DNA of 32,470 bases from JBGSKV01 sp041740975 (GTDB lineage: Bacteria; Bdellovibrionota_B; Oligoflexia; Oligoflexales; JALZUQ01). The stretch covers positions 1 through 32,470 of the forward strand of contig JBGSKV010000076.1 in NCBI GenBank assembly GCA_041740975.1, written 5' to 3'. The position numbers were made by a program, and so were the translations under genes. Positions 6,363 to 14,970 of the stretch are shown here, one piece after another; the first letter of the stretch is position 1; every line of letters starts with the position of its first letter. The notes below the pieces were generated by a model. It ran no database searches, was not told where the DNA came from, and was given only the letters and a program-made list of their open reading frames with translations.

Positions 6363-7793
6363 ATGACGACGCAGTCGCCGAAGACTGAATCTCCGCAAGT
6401 GCACCTCATTTCTCTTGGTTGCGCACGAAATCGCGTCGACTCCGAAGTGATGCTCGGCAGTCTTTTGGAAAAGGGTTGGAAGATTACGGACGATGCGCCG
6501 GAAGCTAACGCGATCATCGTCAATACGTGCGGTTTTATCGAGTCAGCCAAAGAAGAAAGTATCGATACCATCCTAGAAGCTGCCGCTCATAAAAAAACAA
6601 ATCCGAAAATGAAACTTATTGTAACGGGTTGTTTGACGCAGCGTTACAAAACGCAGCTCGCCAAAGGTCTTCCCGAAGTGGATTTCTTTTTGGGAGTAGA
6701 CGAATTTAGTAAAATCGCTGATTACGTAGACCATGCGCCGAAGGGAAGCGTTCATGCCAAGCGCACACATTATATCTACACGGAAGCACTTCCGCGCGTA
6801 AACACACTCAACAAGTTTTCGGCTTATGTGAAGGTTGCGGAAGGCTGTCAGCATAATTGTGCATTCTGCATCATCCCTGCTATACGTGGTCGCTTGAGAT
6901 CCAGACCCATTGAAAGCGTTGTGAAAGAAGTTGAAAAGCTGGTTTCACAGGGCGTTTTGGAAGTTAATCTCATCGCCCAGGACCTTGCCGCGTATGGAAG
7001 AGACCGAGGGCAAGATGAGCTTTTACCTCTGCTCAAAGAACTCGTGACGATTGATGGCTTGGCACTTATTCGCTTGCTTTACGTCTATCCGGAAAATATT
7101 AGCGACGAATTTTTGGATTTTATGGCGGATGAGCCCAAGATTGCAAAATACATCGATATCCCCGTGCAACACGCTTCTGACAGACTTCTTAAAAGTATGA
7201 ATCGCGATATAGATGCCACGACTCTTCTAAATGTGTTTGAACGTGTTCGTGACCGGGTTCCAGGAGTCGCCTTGCGTACGACAGTCATGGTTGGCTTTCC
7301 CGGTGAGACAGAAGAAGACTTTGTTGAACTCAAAGCTTTCGTGAAAAAAATGAAGTTTGAGCACATGGGTTGCTTTACCTACTCTAAGGAAGAGGGCACG
7401 GTTGCCGGTCGAATGGCTGAGCAAATTGAGCCGGACGTTATGAAGCGTCGCCAAGACGAGATCATGGCAATTCAGCAGAAAATCTCACGGGATCGGATGG
7501 AAAGTTTCGTGGGCCAAACTTTGCCAGTTTTGGTGGAGGGACTTAGTCCTGAGAGTGACTTATTTTTCCAAGGTCGACTCATGACTCAGGCGCCTGAGGT
7601 TGATGGTGTGGTTTTCATTAATGACGGTGTAGCCATTCCTGGACAGATCCAAATGGTTGAAATTACGGCTGCTCATAACTATGACTTAGTGGGGCATGTT
7701 GTTTCGGGTGTACCAACGACGGCCGCTCATTCAAATATAGCCTTGACTTTGTCTGATAAAAGGACAATGATTCCAGTGTCCCAAAATATGTAG
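6363..7793 (+). CDS. rimO: Ribosomal protein S12 methylthiotransferase RimO
   Basis: RimO is a radical-SAM enzyme that adds a methylthio group to a conserved aspartate of ribosomal protein S12. The N-terminal UPF0004 domain has its cluster cysteines C20 (ISLGCARNRVDSEVMLG), C56 (NTCGFIESA) and C90 (VTGC). The radical-SAM motif is C162-x3-C166-x2-C169 (GCQHNCAFC). A TRAM domain closes the protein (from about residue 380, VLVEGLSPESD onward). I start at ATG 6363, giving 476 residues, because the upstream open frame (to GTG 6282) starts inside the promoter and looks non-coding. SLGCARNRVDSE is the RimO rather than MiaB form. The C-terminal tail is about 25 residues longer than usual. Confidence 0.93.
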   Translation: MTTQSPKTESPQVHLISLGCARNRVDSEVMLGSLLEKGWKITDDAPEANAIIVNTCGFIESAKEESIDTILEAAAHKKTNPKMKLIVTGCLTQRYKTQLAKGLPEVDFFLGVDEFSKIADYVDHAPKGSVHAKRTHYIYTEALPRVNTLNKFSAYVKVAEGCQHNCAFCIIPAIRGRLRSRPIESVVKEVEKLVSQGVLEVNLIAQDLAAYGRDRGQDELLPLLKELVTIDGLALIRLLYVYPENISDEFLDFMADEPKIAKYIDIPVQHASDRLLKSMNRDIDATTLLNVFERVRDRVPGVALRTTVMVGFPGETEEDFVELKAFVKKMKFEHMGCFTYSKEEGTVAGRMAEQIEPDVMKRRQDEIMAIQQKISRDRMESFVGQTLPVLVEGLSPESDLFFQGRLMTQAPEVDGVVFINDGVAIPGQIQMVEITAAHNYDLVGHVVSGVPTTAAHSNIALTLSDKRTMIPVSQNM

Positions 7794-7887
7794 CTTCACG
7801 CCGCGTAAATTAAGCGCGAAAAAAAGAAAAAATCCTTACCGTAAAATCCCAATTTTCATTTTTAACATTTTATAAGGTTATCGTTGA

Positions 7888-9297
7888 ATGACTCAGCCAA
7901 AAAAGAAATCATCTGCACCTAAGCGCGTTTCCTCTCCAAATCAAAAATCTGACGACGCTGTAGTCGATGTCGAAACCGAAGAAGCCCCTGAAGATCATGA
8001 ACATGAAGAAGGCGGAACCGATGCCAAGGCATTTGGCGCGGATGTACCTGTCATCAACCTTCGTGAACTTAAAGAGCGCAGCATCAATGAATTGACCGCC
8101 TTGGCGCGTGAGTTCGGAATTGAAGCCGCCAGTAACCTAAGAAAACAAGAGCTCACGTTTGCACTCCTTCAAGGTCAATCGGAGCGAGGCGGGGTGATTT
8201 ACGGTGAAGGCGTTTTGGAAACACTACCTGACGGTTTCGGCTTCCTTCGTGCTCCCGACTATAACTACCTTCCGGGCCCTGACGATATTTACGTTTCCCC
8301 ATCCCAGATCCGCCGCTTTAGTCTGAGAACTGGTGATACGGTATCTGGTCAGATTCGGCCGCCGAAAGAGAGTGAACGTTACTTCGCTCTCTTGAAAGTT
8401 GAAAAAGTGAATGGCGAAGGCACGGACCTTGAGTACGATAAGATCATCTTTGACAACTTAAAGCCGCTCTATCCGATGGAAAAGTTCAATTTGGAATATG
8501 GCAAAGAGCTGTCCACTAGAATTATTGACCTCTTAACACCAATCGGTAAAGGTCAACGTTCACTGATTGTTGCTCCTCCGCGGACTGGTAAAACGGTTCT
8601 TCTTCAAAACATTGCGACGGCCCTTGCGAAAAACCATCCCGATGTCACGTTGATTGTACTTTTAATCGACGAACGACCGGAAGAGGTCACGGATATGGAA
8701 CGTACGGTGAAGGGCGAAGTTGTTAGCTCAACTTTCGATGAACCGGCGCAACGTCACGTTCAAGTCGCAGAGATGGTTATTGAGAAAGCGAAAAGACTCG
8801 TTGAGCATAAGCACGATGTTGTGATTTTGTTGGACTCTATCACTCGTTTGGCCCGTGCCTACAACTCTGTTGTTCCTCCATCTGGAAAAATTCTATCTGG
8901 TGGTGTGGACTCGAATGCATTGCATAAACCAAAGCGTTTCTTCGGAGCCGCCCGTAACATTGAAAACGGTGGTTCATTAACGATTATCGCAACAGCCTTG
9001 ATTGATACAGGTTCCAGAATGGACGAAGTCATCTTTGAAGAATTCAAAGGTACTGGTAATATGGAACTTCACCTCGATCGTAAACTTTCTGATAAGCGTG
9101 TCTTCCCTGCTATTGATATCAATAAGTCGGGTACTCGCCGTGAAGAGCTTTTATTGCCGCGTGATGTTTTGAATCGTGTTTGGATTTTGCGCAAATTCTT
9201 GCAGCCTGAAGACACTGTCAAAGCGATGGAGTTCTTGAGTGACAAGATGGCAAAAACCAAAACGAATGCGGATTTCATCGATTCCATGAACAACTAA
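7888..9297 (+). CDS. rho: Transcription termination factor Rho
   Basis: Rho is the hexameric RNA-dependent ATPase that ends transcripts. The product is 469 residues. An acidic, low-complexity N-terminal extension (about residues 1-52, rich in D and E) precedes the Rho_N helical domain (VINLRELKERSINELTALAR). The cold-shock RNA-binding domain follows (DGFGFLRAPDYNYLPGPDDI). The Walker A motif APPRTGKT has K235, and the later motifs VILLDSITRLARAYN and GGVDSNALHKPKRFFGAARN are intact. ATG 7888 has AAGG nine bases upstream. It sits between rimO and prfA, with 94 A/T-rich bases before it and no clear promoter. Rho may matter locally because the convergent gene ends in this window leave no room for intrinsic terminators. 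Confidence 0.97.
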   Translation: MTQPKKKSSAPKRVSSPNQKSDDAVVDVETEEAPEDHEHEEGGTDAKAFGADVPVINLRELKERSINELTALAREFGIEAASNLRKQELTFALLQGQSERGGVIYGEGVLETLPDGFGFLRAPDYNYLPGPDDIYVSPSQIRRFSLRTGDTVSGQIRPPKESERYFALLKVEKVNGEGTDLEYDKIIFDNLKPLYPMEKFNLEYGKELSTRIIDLLTPIGKGQRSLIVAPPRTGKTVLLQNIATALAKNHPDVTLIVLLIDERPEEVTDMERTVKGEVVSSTFDEPAQRHVQVAEMVIEKAKRLVEHKHDVVILLDSITRLARAYNSVVPPSGKILSGGVDSNALHKPKRFFGAARNIENGGSLTIIATALIDTGSRMDEVIFEEFKGTGNMELHLDRKLSDKRVFPAIDINKSGTRREELLLPRDVLNRVWILRKFLQPEDTVKAMEFLSDKMAKTKTNADFIDSMNN

Positions 9298-9330
9298 TAT
9301 CGTCACAGTTTGACGATGGCCTGACCATAT

Positions 9331-10398
9331 ATGTCGATGTTTGATAAATTCATCAGCCTGGCGCGAAAGTTCGAAGAACTTGAGTCCCGCATGGCCAGTG
9401 GCACTCTCACAAGTAAAGAAATGACGGCGATTTCGAAAGAACGCGCGACCTTAGAGCCCATTGTTGAGGGCTATCATCATCTCAAAAAGATTGAAGAAGA
9501 AATTGCCAACGCCAAAGAGATGCTTGGGGATTCTGATCCGGATGTTGTGACCCTTGCCAAACAAGAACTTCCACAACTGGAAATAGTTCTAGAAGAAGCT
9601 AAACAAAGTCTTATTCTCATGAGTTTGCCCAAAGATCCCAACGATAGTAAAGACGTGATCCTCGAAATTCGCGCCGGGACCGGCGGCGAGGAAGCGGCAT
9701 TATTTGCAGCGGATTTGTTGCGGATGTACACCCGCTTTGTGGAGAGGCAAGGCTGGCGCATGGAGATGATGAGCTCATCGACAACGGGGGAAGGCTTCCG
9801 AGAGGTTATCACGCTAATTCGCGGGCATGCGGTTTATAGCCGTCTGAAGTTTGAAAGCGGCGTCCATCGCGTACAAAGGGTTCCGGCAACGGAATCGCAG
9901 GGCCGTGTTCATACCAGTGCTTGTACCGTGGCGATTTTGCCCGAAGCAGACGATATTGATATTGTGATCAATCCAGCGGATCTGGAAATTTCGGCATGTC
10001 GATCATCGGGTTCGGGTGGACAGCATGTTAACACCACGGATTCAGCGGTGCGTATCGTCCATAAACCTTCGGGAATCGCTGTCGAGTGCCAAGAAGAACG
10101 ATCTCAGCATAAAAACAAAGATAAAGCTATGAAGGTACTTAAAACCAGATTATTTGAAGCTGCTCAAAAGAAACAAGACGATGAAATCAGCGCCGATCGC
10201 AAAAGCCAAGTGGGTAGTGGCGACCGCAGCGAACGCATTCGAACTTACAACTTTCCCCAAGGTCGTTTAACCGATCATCGGATCAATCTTACGCTCTATA
10301 AATTGCCCGATGTTATGGAAGGTGATTTGCAAGAAGTTTTAGATGCATTGGGAACTCACCACCAGACCGAACTTCTGAAAAATACAGGACACGCGTGA
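9331..10398 (+). CDS. prfA: Peptide chain release factor 1
   Basis: RF1 reads UAA and UAG and triggers peptide release. The 355-residue product has the RF1 codon-reading motif PAT (residues 185-187, in RVPATESQGRVHTS) and the catalytic GGQ at 229-231 (SSGSGGQHVN). It ends with the RF1 C-terminal segment (RIRTYNFPQGRLTDHRI). Length and domains are normal. The PxT motif distinguishes it from RF2, and no frameshift is present. There is no strong ribosome site; it starts 34 bases after rho and is probably co-transcribed. Its TGA overlaps the ATG of prmC, the gene for the enzyme that methylates the glutamine of this GGQ. Confidence 0.97.
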   Translation: MSMFDKFISLARKFEELESRMASGTLTSKEMTAISKERATLEPIVEGYHHLKKIEEEIANAKEMLGDSDPDVVTLAKQELPQLEIVLEEAKQSLILMSLPKDPNDSKDVILEIRAGTGGEEAALFAADLLRMYTRFVERQGWRMEMMSSSTTGEGFREVITLIRGHAVYSRLKFESGVHRVQRVPATESQGRVHTSACTVAILPEADDIDIVINPADLEISACRSSGSGGQHVNTTDSAVRIVHKPSGIAVECQEERSQHKNKDKAMKVLKTRLFEAAQKKQDDEISADRKSQVGSGDRSERIRTYNFPQGRLTDHRINLTLYKLPDVMEGDLQEVLDALGTHHQTELLKNTGHA

Positions 10399-11276
10399 TG
10401 CGTCTGCATGATCACAAATATCTAGGCCGTAGTTTGGAGCAATTATATCTCCAATTAAAGAATGATTTCTCGAGTGTCATTCAGGTTGATTCCGACCTTC
10501 GTTATATCATGTGCAAGGTGCTAGGTATCTCGTCCACTGAATTTGTGACCAAAAGTCATATGATTCCGCATCCTCAATATGCTGAAGACATTTTAAGAAT
10601 TGTTATGAAACGTTCAAGCGGCGAACCCTTGGCGTATATTTTAGGTTCACAACATTTTTATGGCCTCGAATTTCAAGTTGGTCCCGAAGTTCTCATTCCT
10701 CGGCCGGAGACTGAGCTTCTCGTGGAAATGGCGCTCGACTCCATGACCGGGTCAAGTCGAGTATTAGATGTAGGCACGGGAAGCGGCTGCATTGCAATAA
10801 GTGTCAAAAAAAATAGACCTGATGCTACCGTTGAGGCATGGGACATTTGTGACAAGGCCTTGAATCTGGCAACCAGAAATGCTCGTCACCATAGCGCGGA
10901 AGTTGAGTTTGCGCAAAAGGATGCATTGCAGGACGCGACTTGGCAATCAACTGGCGAAGGCTTTGATTTAATTCTATGCAATCCTCCTTATATAGCTCGG
11001 GAAGAGGCAGATCAAATGTCGCGCGAAGTTTTGGACCATGAACCAGACTTAGCTTTGTTTGCAGGAGACAATGGACTATGCTTTTACGAGAAGCTTGCAA
11101 ATCGGGCGTCATGGAAACTGAAAAGTCATGGCAAGTTAATCTGCGAGATAGGTTATCTGCAAGGCCAAAGTGTTCGGGAATTATTTTTGAGTCTGGGCTG
11201 GCAAGTAAAATTGTTTCAAGACTATTCTGGACGTGACCGAATAATCATTGCTGAGCGAACTGGTATGGAACTTTAA
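10398..11276 (+). CDS. prmC: Release factor glutamine methyltransferase PrmC (HemK)
   Basis: PrmC uses SAM to N5-methylate the glutamine of the GGQ motif in RF1 and RF2. It has the N-terminal helical release-factor-binding domain and the linker FYGLEFQVGPEVLIPRPETE. The SAM-binding motif is LDVGTGSGCIAIS, and the substrate-glutamine motif NPPY is at residues 195-198 (LILCNPPYIAREE). Residue count from ATG 10398 is 292. That ATG overlaps the prfA stop (TGATG) and is preferred over GTG 10395; this is classic translational coupling. The adjacency to prfA is the common bacterial arrangement and confirms the call. Confidence 0.96.
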   Translation: MRLHDHKYLGRSLEQLYLQLKNDFSSVIQVDSDLRYIMCKVLGISSTEFVTKSHMIPHPQYAEDILRIVMKRSSGEPLAYILGSQHFYGLEFQVGPEVLIPRPETELLVEMALDSMTGSSRVLDVGTGSGCIAISVKKNRPDATVEAWDICDKALNLATRNARHHSAEVEFAQKDALQDATWQSTGEGFDLILCNPPYIAREEADQMSREVLDHEPDLALFAGDNGLCFYEKLANRASWKLKSHGKLICEIGYLQGQSVRELFLSLGWQVKLFQDYSGRDRIIIAERTGMEL

Positions 11277-11279
11277 ATT

Positions 11280-12401
11280 ATGCAAAGCCCTTTGAACTAT
11301 CATCAGAATTTTACAGATTGGAACCGTGCGCGCCGTTTCGCCATTTTCATTGGTCTCATGCTGTTAGGTTTGGGTTTGATGTTTTGGCTTTACTGGGGCG
11401 TCGCAATCTCTATGACGATCAGTATTATTTTGGCCTACTTACTGGCGCCATTTGTATCTGCCTTGGAAATCAGGGGTTTGAAGCGATATTATGCCGTTCC
11501 CGCCATCGCATTGTGTATTCTCATTGGTATGGTGATAGCGGTGTGGTTTATCTTGCCACCTCTTTACTATCAAATCACTCAACTGTTATCTTTGACTCCT
11601 CAAGCCATAGACAACTTTTACAGTACCAATCTTCCGATCATCCAAGAAAAAATAAATAAAGTGCCCTTATTGAGAGAATTCAACCTCATTGAATTTGCAA
11701 CCAAGCAGTTAAAAGGTGAGGAGATGAGTGTCAAAGTCATCGCCTTCCTATCTGGTGTATGGTTTGGAACTCCTATCATTCTTTCAACCATTGTCTATGT
11801 CCTGCTTGTGCCTGTTTTAACTTTTGCGCTACTTCTAGAGGAGCGTAAAATGCTGGACCACGCTTGGTCCGTTGTGCCAAGAGATTTAGTCTTGCCGCTG
11901 CGTGTCTTCGTTGATCGAATGAATCGAGGATTCTTGTTATTAGGGCGAGGCCTGTTGACGGTGGCATTCGTCGTGGGTCTTCTTTATATGGTGGGTTTCA
12001 GCTTAGTTGGATTGCGATTTGCTATCTTAATTGGTGCCTTGGCCGGGCTTTGTCGAATTATCCCCTACCTTGATATCTTGGTGGGAGGAATTCTTTGTGC
12101 CGTAGCAATTTTTGCCGATTTTCAGGGTTGGCCTCAAGTTTTTATGGTTCTAGGCGTTTTTGCGGTGGTCTTTACTTTGGACGGAATTCTCATTACACCC
12201 AAGATTATTGGAGAGAGTGTCGGTCTGCACCCATTGTTTTTATTGATATCAATTATTGCATTTGGGTACTGGTGGGGAATCGGTGGAGTTTTAATTGCGA
12301 TTCCTGCCGTCACACTAGCCAGAATTATTTCTCGGCTTCTACTGCCAATTTACTTAGTGTCACCACTATATAAACCACGATTTCAAGAATTTCGTGAATA
12401 G
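11280..12401 (+). CDS. AI-2E/PerM-family transporter-like membrane protein
   Basis: A 373-residue polytopic membrane protein with about eight hydrophobic segments: two or three at the N-terminus (from residue 20), one near residue 75, and a C-terminal block after residue 165. The pattern is that of the AI-2E transporter (PerM/YdiK) family: an N-terminal pair, a soluble stretch (about 100-160), then a glycine-rich bundle with LVGLRFAILIGALAGLCRII and DGILITPKIIGESVGLHPL. The last motif is the most characteristic of the family. Members export signalling molecules or act in ion antiport; the substrate cannot be read from sequence. ATG 11280 follows prmC by three bases, so it is probably the last gene of that operon. 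It ends six bases from the convergent rsmI-like gene. Confidence 0.85.
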   Translation: MQSPLNYHQNFTDWNRARRFAIFIGLMLLGLGLMFWLYWGVAISMTISIILAYLLAPFVSALEIRGLKRYYAVPAIALCILIGMVIAVWFILPPLYYQITQLLSLTPQAIDNFYSTNLPIIQEKINKVPLLREFNLIEFATKQLKGEEMSVKVIAFLSGVWFGTPIILSTIVYVLLVPVLTFALLLEERKMLDHAWSVVPRDLVLPLRVFVDRMNRGFLLLGRGLLTVAFVVGLLYMVGFSLVGLRFAILIGALAGLCRIIPYLDILVGGILCAVAIFADFQGWPQVFMVLGVFAVVFTLDGILITPKIIGESVGLHPLFLLISIIAFGYWWGIGGVLIAIPAVTLARIISRLLLPIYLVSPLYKPRFQEFRE

Positions 12402-12407
12402 CGTTCG

Positions 12408-13067
12408 TTAATCTGATGTCAAAATTAACACGAAGTTCAGCTTTTTTCCGTCCGAAAATTTTTCCAAATCTTTCAGAGTCTCGAACAAAAAATCTTCTTC
12501 CGCGCCGCTTATATCAACCGCGAGCAGTGCTTTTCGGCTAGCGCCAAAAACAGCGACGCAGTCTTTGAGAAGAGCTTGCAAACGATAGGGTGCGTCCAAG
12601 ATGACCATAGGCACTCTTTTTGATTTGAGGTCCGCAAGCTCTCTTTTGCGAGACTTTTCATCACGGGCGAGAAAACCCGCATAGTGGTATGACGAGGCAT
12701 CTTCTGGAAACGCAGCCAGGGCTGAAGAAATCGAACTTGGACCTGGAATAACTTCGACACGCATTCCATTAGCAAAAGCATATTTCAAAAGTTTCTGGCC
12801 CGGGTCTGCCACATTCGGCATGCCTTGATCACTCATGTAAACAACAGAATGATTCAGTTGCAATGCTTCGGTGATTTCTTCGGGAAGGTCACGGTTATGT
12901 TCATTGAATTTAATGTAAGAACGGTGAAGGCCGGCAGCTTTTAAAGTTTGACGTGCAACGCGATCTTCTTCAAAAATAACCAAATCTGCCGTACGCAGGG
13001 CTTCCAAACTACGAAGGGGGATATCTTTCTGATTCCCGATATCGTTTGCGGCAAAAATGAGAGGCAT
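12408..13067 (-). CDS. rsmI: RsmI-like 16S rRNA 2'-O-methyltransferase, short form
   Basis: A tetrapyrrole-methylase-fold SAM methyltransferase. RsmI methylates the ribose 2'-OH of C1402 in 16S rRNA. Matches run in order: IGNQKDIPLRSLEALRTADL (for IGNLGDITLRALEVL...), EEDRVARQTL, NEHNRD, then YMSDQGMPNVADPGQ for the family's SDAGTPLISDPG, VIPGPSSISSALAA, YAGFLARDEKSRKREL and LDAPYRL. At 219 residues it is about 60 shorter than the usual enzyme, ending soon after the core, and several signature residues differ. It could be a degenerate or specialised paralogue acting on another position. ATG 13067 has AGGA about ten bases upstream. It points against its neighbours. Confidence 0.75.
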   Translation of the reverse strand: MPLIFAANDIGNQKDIPLRSLEALRTADLVIFEEDRVARQTLKAAGLHRSYIKFNEHNRDLPEEITEALQLNHSVVYMSDQGMPNVADPGQKLLKYAFANGMRVEVIPGPSSISSALAAFPEDASSYHYAGFLARDEKSRKRELADLKSKRVPMVILDAPYRLQALLKDCVAVFGASRKALLAVDISGAEEDFLFETLKDLEKFSDGKKLNFVLILTSD

Positions 13068-13083
13068 AGCTTATGCATCCTGT

Positions 13084-13115
13084 TTGAACTTGTTCAATTA
13101 ACAAACAGTTGTTAA
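13084..13115. promoter_or_regulatory. Two adjacent perfect palindromes between rsmI-like gene and uppS
   Basis: TTGAAC-TT-GTTCAA (13084-13097) is directly followed by TTAACAA-ACAG-TTGTTAA (13098-13115). Both are perfect inverted repeats and lie 17-48 bases upstream of the minus-strand start at 13067. They could be operator sites for a dimeric regulator or RNA hairpins. The repeats are plain in sequence; the role is inferred. Confidence 0.5.
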
Positions 13116-13118
13116 CGT

Positions 13119-13144
13119 CTAGACTTCATAAAGTCTAGCTTTTT
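13119..13144 (+). terminator. Intrinsic terminator-like hairpin upstream of uppS
   Basis: Perfect 8-bp stem CTAGACTT/AAGTCTAG with CATA loop (13119-13138), followed by CTTTTT on the plus strand. It lies about 145 bases before the uppS start. It could end plus-strand read-through coming from the prmC operon across the rsmI-like gene, or act as an attenuator in the uppS leader. The stem is A/T-rich, so strength is uncertain. The rest of the gap to 13286 shows no clear promoter. Confidence 0.6.
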
Positions 13145-13286
13145 ATCAATTCTCACCGCATCTTAGACCCGGTAGAAAAGAGGGTGTTCAGATTTACTTT
13201 GAGCCCCAACTGTGGCATGTTTTTCGGCTGACGCTCCAGTATTTGTGAAATTTTAGGTGAGATAAACCCGTTGGGATCAACTGAGC

Positions 13287-14075
13287 TTGAGTAATACGCC
13301 ATTCACAACTGTACCAAGCTGCTTACCTCGCCATGTTGCCATAATCATGGATGGTAATGGTCGCTGGGCAGAGCGCCGGGGAAAAATACGGGTGGAAGGG
13401 CACCGAGCGGGGGCTAAGAGCGTCCGAGCTGTCGTAGAAGCTGCTGCCGAACTGAAGTTAGATCGTCTTACGTTATTTGCCTTTAGTGATGAGAACTGGC
13501 AGAGACCAAAGATGGAAGTAGAAGCCATCATGTTGCTTCTCACCGAATATATTGCCAAAGAAAAAAAAGAACTTAAAAAAAATAATATTAAACTTACCGT
13601 TATAGGCGACTTGTCGAGGCTTGCCGCCAATCGACACAAGGCTATTCAAGAAACTATTGAGTTTTTATCAGGTGGAACGGGCTTAAACCTAACTTTGGCA
13701 ATTAGTTACAGCGGTCGCGCTGAACTGCAGCGGGCCATGACTCGTTTTGCAAAAGCCTGCGAAGACGGTCGAATGACTTCGAAAGAATTGAGCGCAGACA
13801 CAGTGCATGAGTTTTTGGATGATCCCACCATGAATGACCCCGATCTTTTGATACGCACAAGTGGCGAACTCCGCCTCTCAAACTTTATGTTGTGGCAGAT
13901 GGCATATACGGAGCTCTACTTTACTGATGTGTTATGGCCGGATTTCCGTAGTCAAGACTTTCTGAAAGCACTAAGTCAGTTTGCCGAGCGGGATCGTCGC
14001 TACGGAAAGCTTCGTGAAATGCCTGTTTTAGAGATCGGCCGACTAGCAAGTCCCATTGGAACTATAGATGCTTAA
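13287..14075 (+). CDS. uppS: Undecaprenyl diphosphate synthase (cis-prenyltransferase)
   Basis: UppS condenses isopentenyl diphosphate units onto farnesyl diphosphate to make the C55 carrier for peptidoglycan and O-antigen. Catalytic D22 lies in HVAIIMDGNGRWA, followed by VEGHRAGAKSV, LFAFSDENWQRP and the C-terminal signature DLLIRTSGELRLSNFMLWQ, continuing AYTELYF. The 262-residue length is normal. Usual SSENW is SDENW here. Start TTG 13287 is chosen because an in-frame stop lies at 13263, no ATG occurs before the catalytic motif, and GGGA lies ten bases upstream. Two A8 runs (13561-13568 and 13575-13582) encode a lysine-rich stretch. It begins the long envelope-gene run and overlaps cdsA by eight bases. 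Confidence 0.95.
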   Translation: MSNTPFTTVPSCLPRHVAIIMDGNGRWAERRGKIRVEGHRAGAKSVRAVVEAAAELKLDRLTLFAFSDENWQRPKMEVEAIMLLLTEYIAKEKKELKKNNIKLTVIGDLSRLAANRHKAIQETIEFLSGGTGLNLTLAISYSGRAELQRAMTRFAKACEDGRMTSKELSADTVHEFLDDPTMNDPDLLIRTSGELRLSNFMLWQMAYTELYFTDVLWPDFRSQDFLKALSQFAERDRRYGKLREMPVLEIGRLASPIGTIDA

Positions 14076-14922
14076 AACTCGTGTCATCACTGCCGCAATT
14101 GGTTTACCACTTTTTTTGTTTTCACTTTATTATTTGCCTGAATGGTGCGTCATGCTCCTGTTTTTGGCTTCTGTCATTATTTCGACCTACGAGGTTGCGA
14201 TTATGCTGATTCCCACGGTTGTGAATGCTTGCAACCAGTACGGCGAGCAAACCTCGGCGTCCCAGAACTCCTGTAGAGAAATGATTGTAGTTTGTGTCGG
14301 GATTGCTTCGGCGATTTTTTTAGCGTCTGTGTGGGGCGGTTCGCAAGCTGGTCGCGGCATGATTGTATTTGGTATTCTCGGCACGATGTTAATGGGCGTA
14401 TTTTCGGCTAACAACGTGTTCACGTCTGTCGGAAGTATGATGGGAGCGGTTGTCTCCATTTGTTATGGTGTGCTGCCCTGGCTGGCGGTTTGGGATTTAT
14501 ATCTTTGGGGAAACGCGCAATACCTCATCTTTCTTTTTGCTATTGTTTGGGGCGGCGATACCGGAGCATATTTTGCAGGAATGAAGTGGGGCAAAACACC
14601 TTTGTCGAGAAAGTCTCCGAAGAAGACGTGGGAAGGTGCGGGGGGCGGACTCGTTTCCAGCGTACTTTGCGCCATATTAGTAGATATGTTTTATAGTGGA
14701 ACGATCGCTCCGCTCACGGTCGTTGTTTTTTCCGGGTTGTTTGGCGGGATTTTTGCGCAGTTGGGCGATTTATTAGAGTCAAGTTTTAAACGCTTCGCGC
14801 ATGTAAAGGATTCGGGCCAAATGTTTCCTGGGCATGGGGGCTTTTTAGATCGCGTTGATGGGGTTTTGTTTGCGGCCCCAGTTATATGGTTTATAATCTA
14901 CGTCTCCAGGTTTGGATTCTAA
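14068..14922 (+). CDS. cdsA: Phosphatidate cytidylyltransferase
   Basis: CdsA makes CDP-diacylglycerol from phosphatidic acid and CTP, the branch point for all bacterial phospholipids. The 284-residue integral membrane protein has about eight hydrophobic segments. It carries the family signature near its C-terminus: ESSFKRFAHVKDSGQMFPGH, then GGFLDRVDG, with the expected K-D-x-G, P-G-H-G-G and D-R residues. GGDTGAYFAG, then KTPLSRKSPKKTWEG, is the second conserved block. ATG 14068 overlaps the uppS stop codon, so the two are translationally coupled. The uppS-cdsA-rseP order is widespread in bacteria. Confidence 0.95.
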   Translation: MLKTRVITAAIGLPLFLFSLYYLPEWCVMLLFLASVIISTYEVAIMLIPTVVNACNQYGEQTSASQNSCREMIVVCVGIASAIFLASVWGGSQAGRGMIVFGILGTMLMGVFSANNVFTSVGSMMGAVVSICYGVLPWLAVWDLYLWGNAQYLIFLFAIVWGGDTGAYFAGMKWGKTPLSRKSPKKTWEGAGGGLVSSVLCAILVDMFYSGTIAPLTVVVFSGLFGGIFAQLGDLLESSFKRFAHVKDSGQMFPGHGGFLDRVDGVLFAAPVIWFIIYVSRFGF

Positions 14923-14970
14923 TTCTCTGGATCGCAAAAGCCTCGCTTTTCAATTTTAATGAGGTGCTCG

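Noticed and set aside
7794..7887. A-rich gap before rho as a structured regulatory leader
   Set aside because: No stable stem or clear promoter can be drawn; only A/T-rich sequence is seen.
13277..13639. 120-codon minus-strand frame opposite uppS
   Set aside because: Overlaps strongly conserved uppS motifs; no independent coding evidence.
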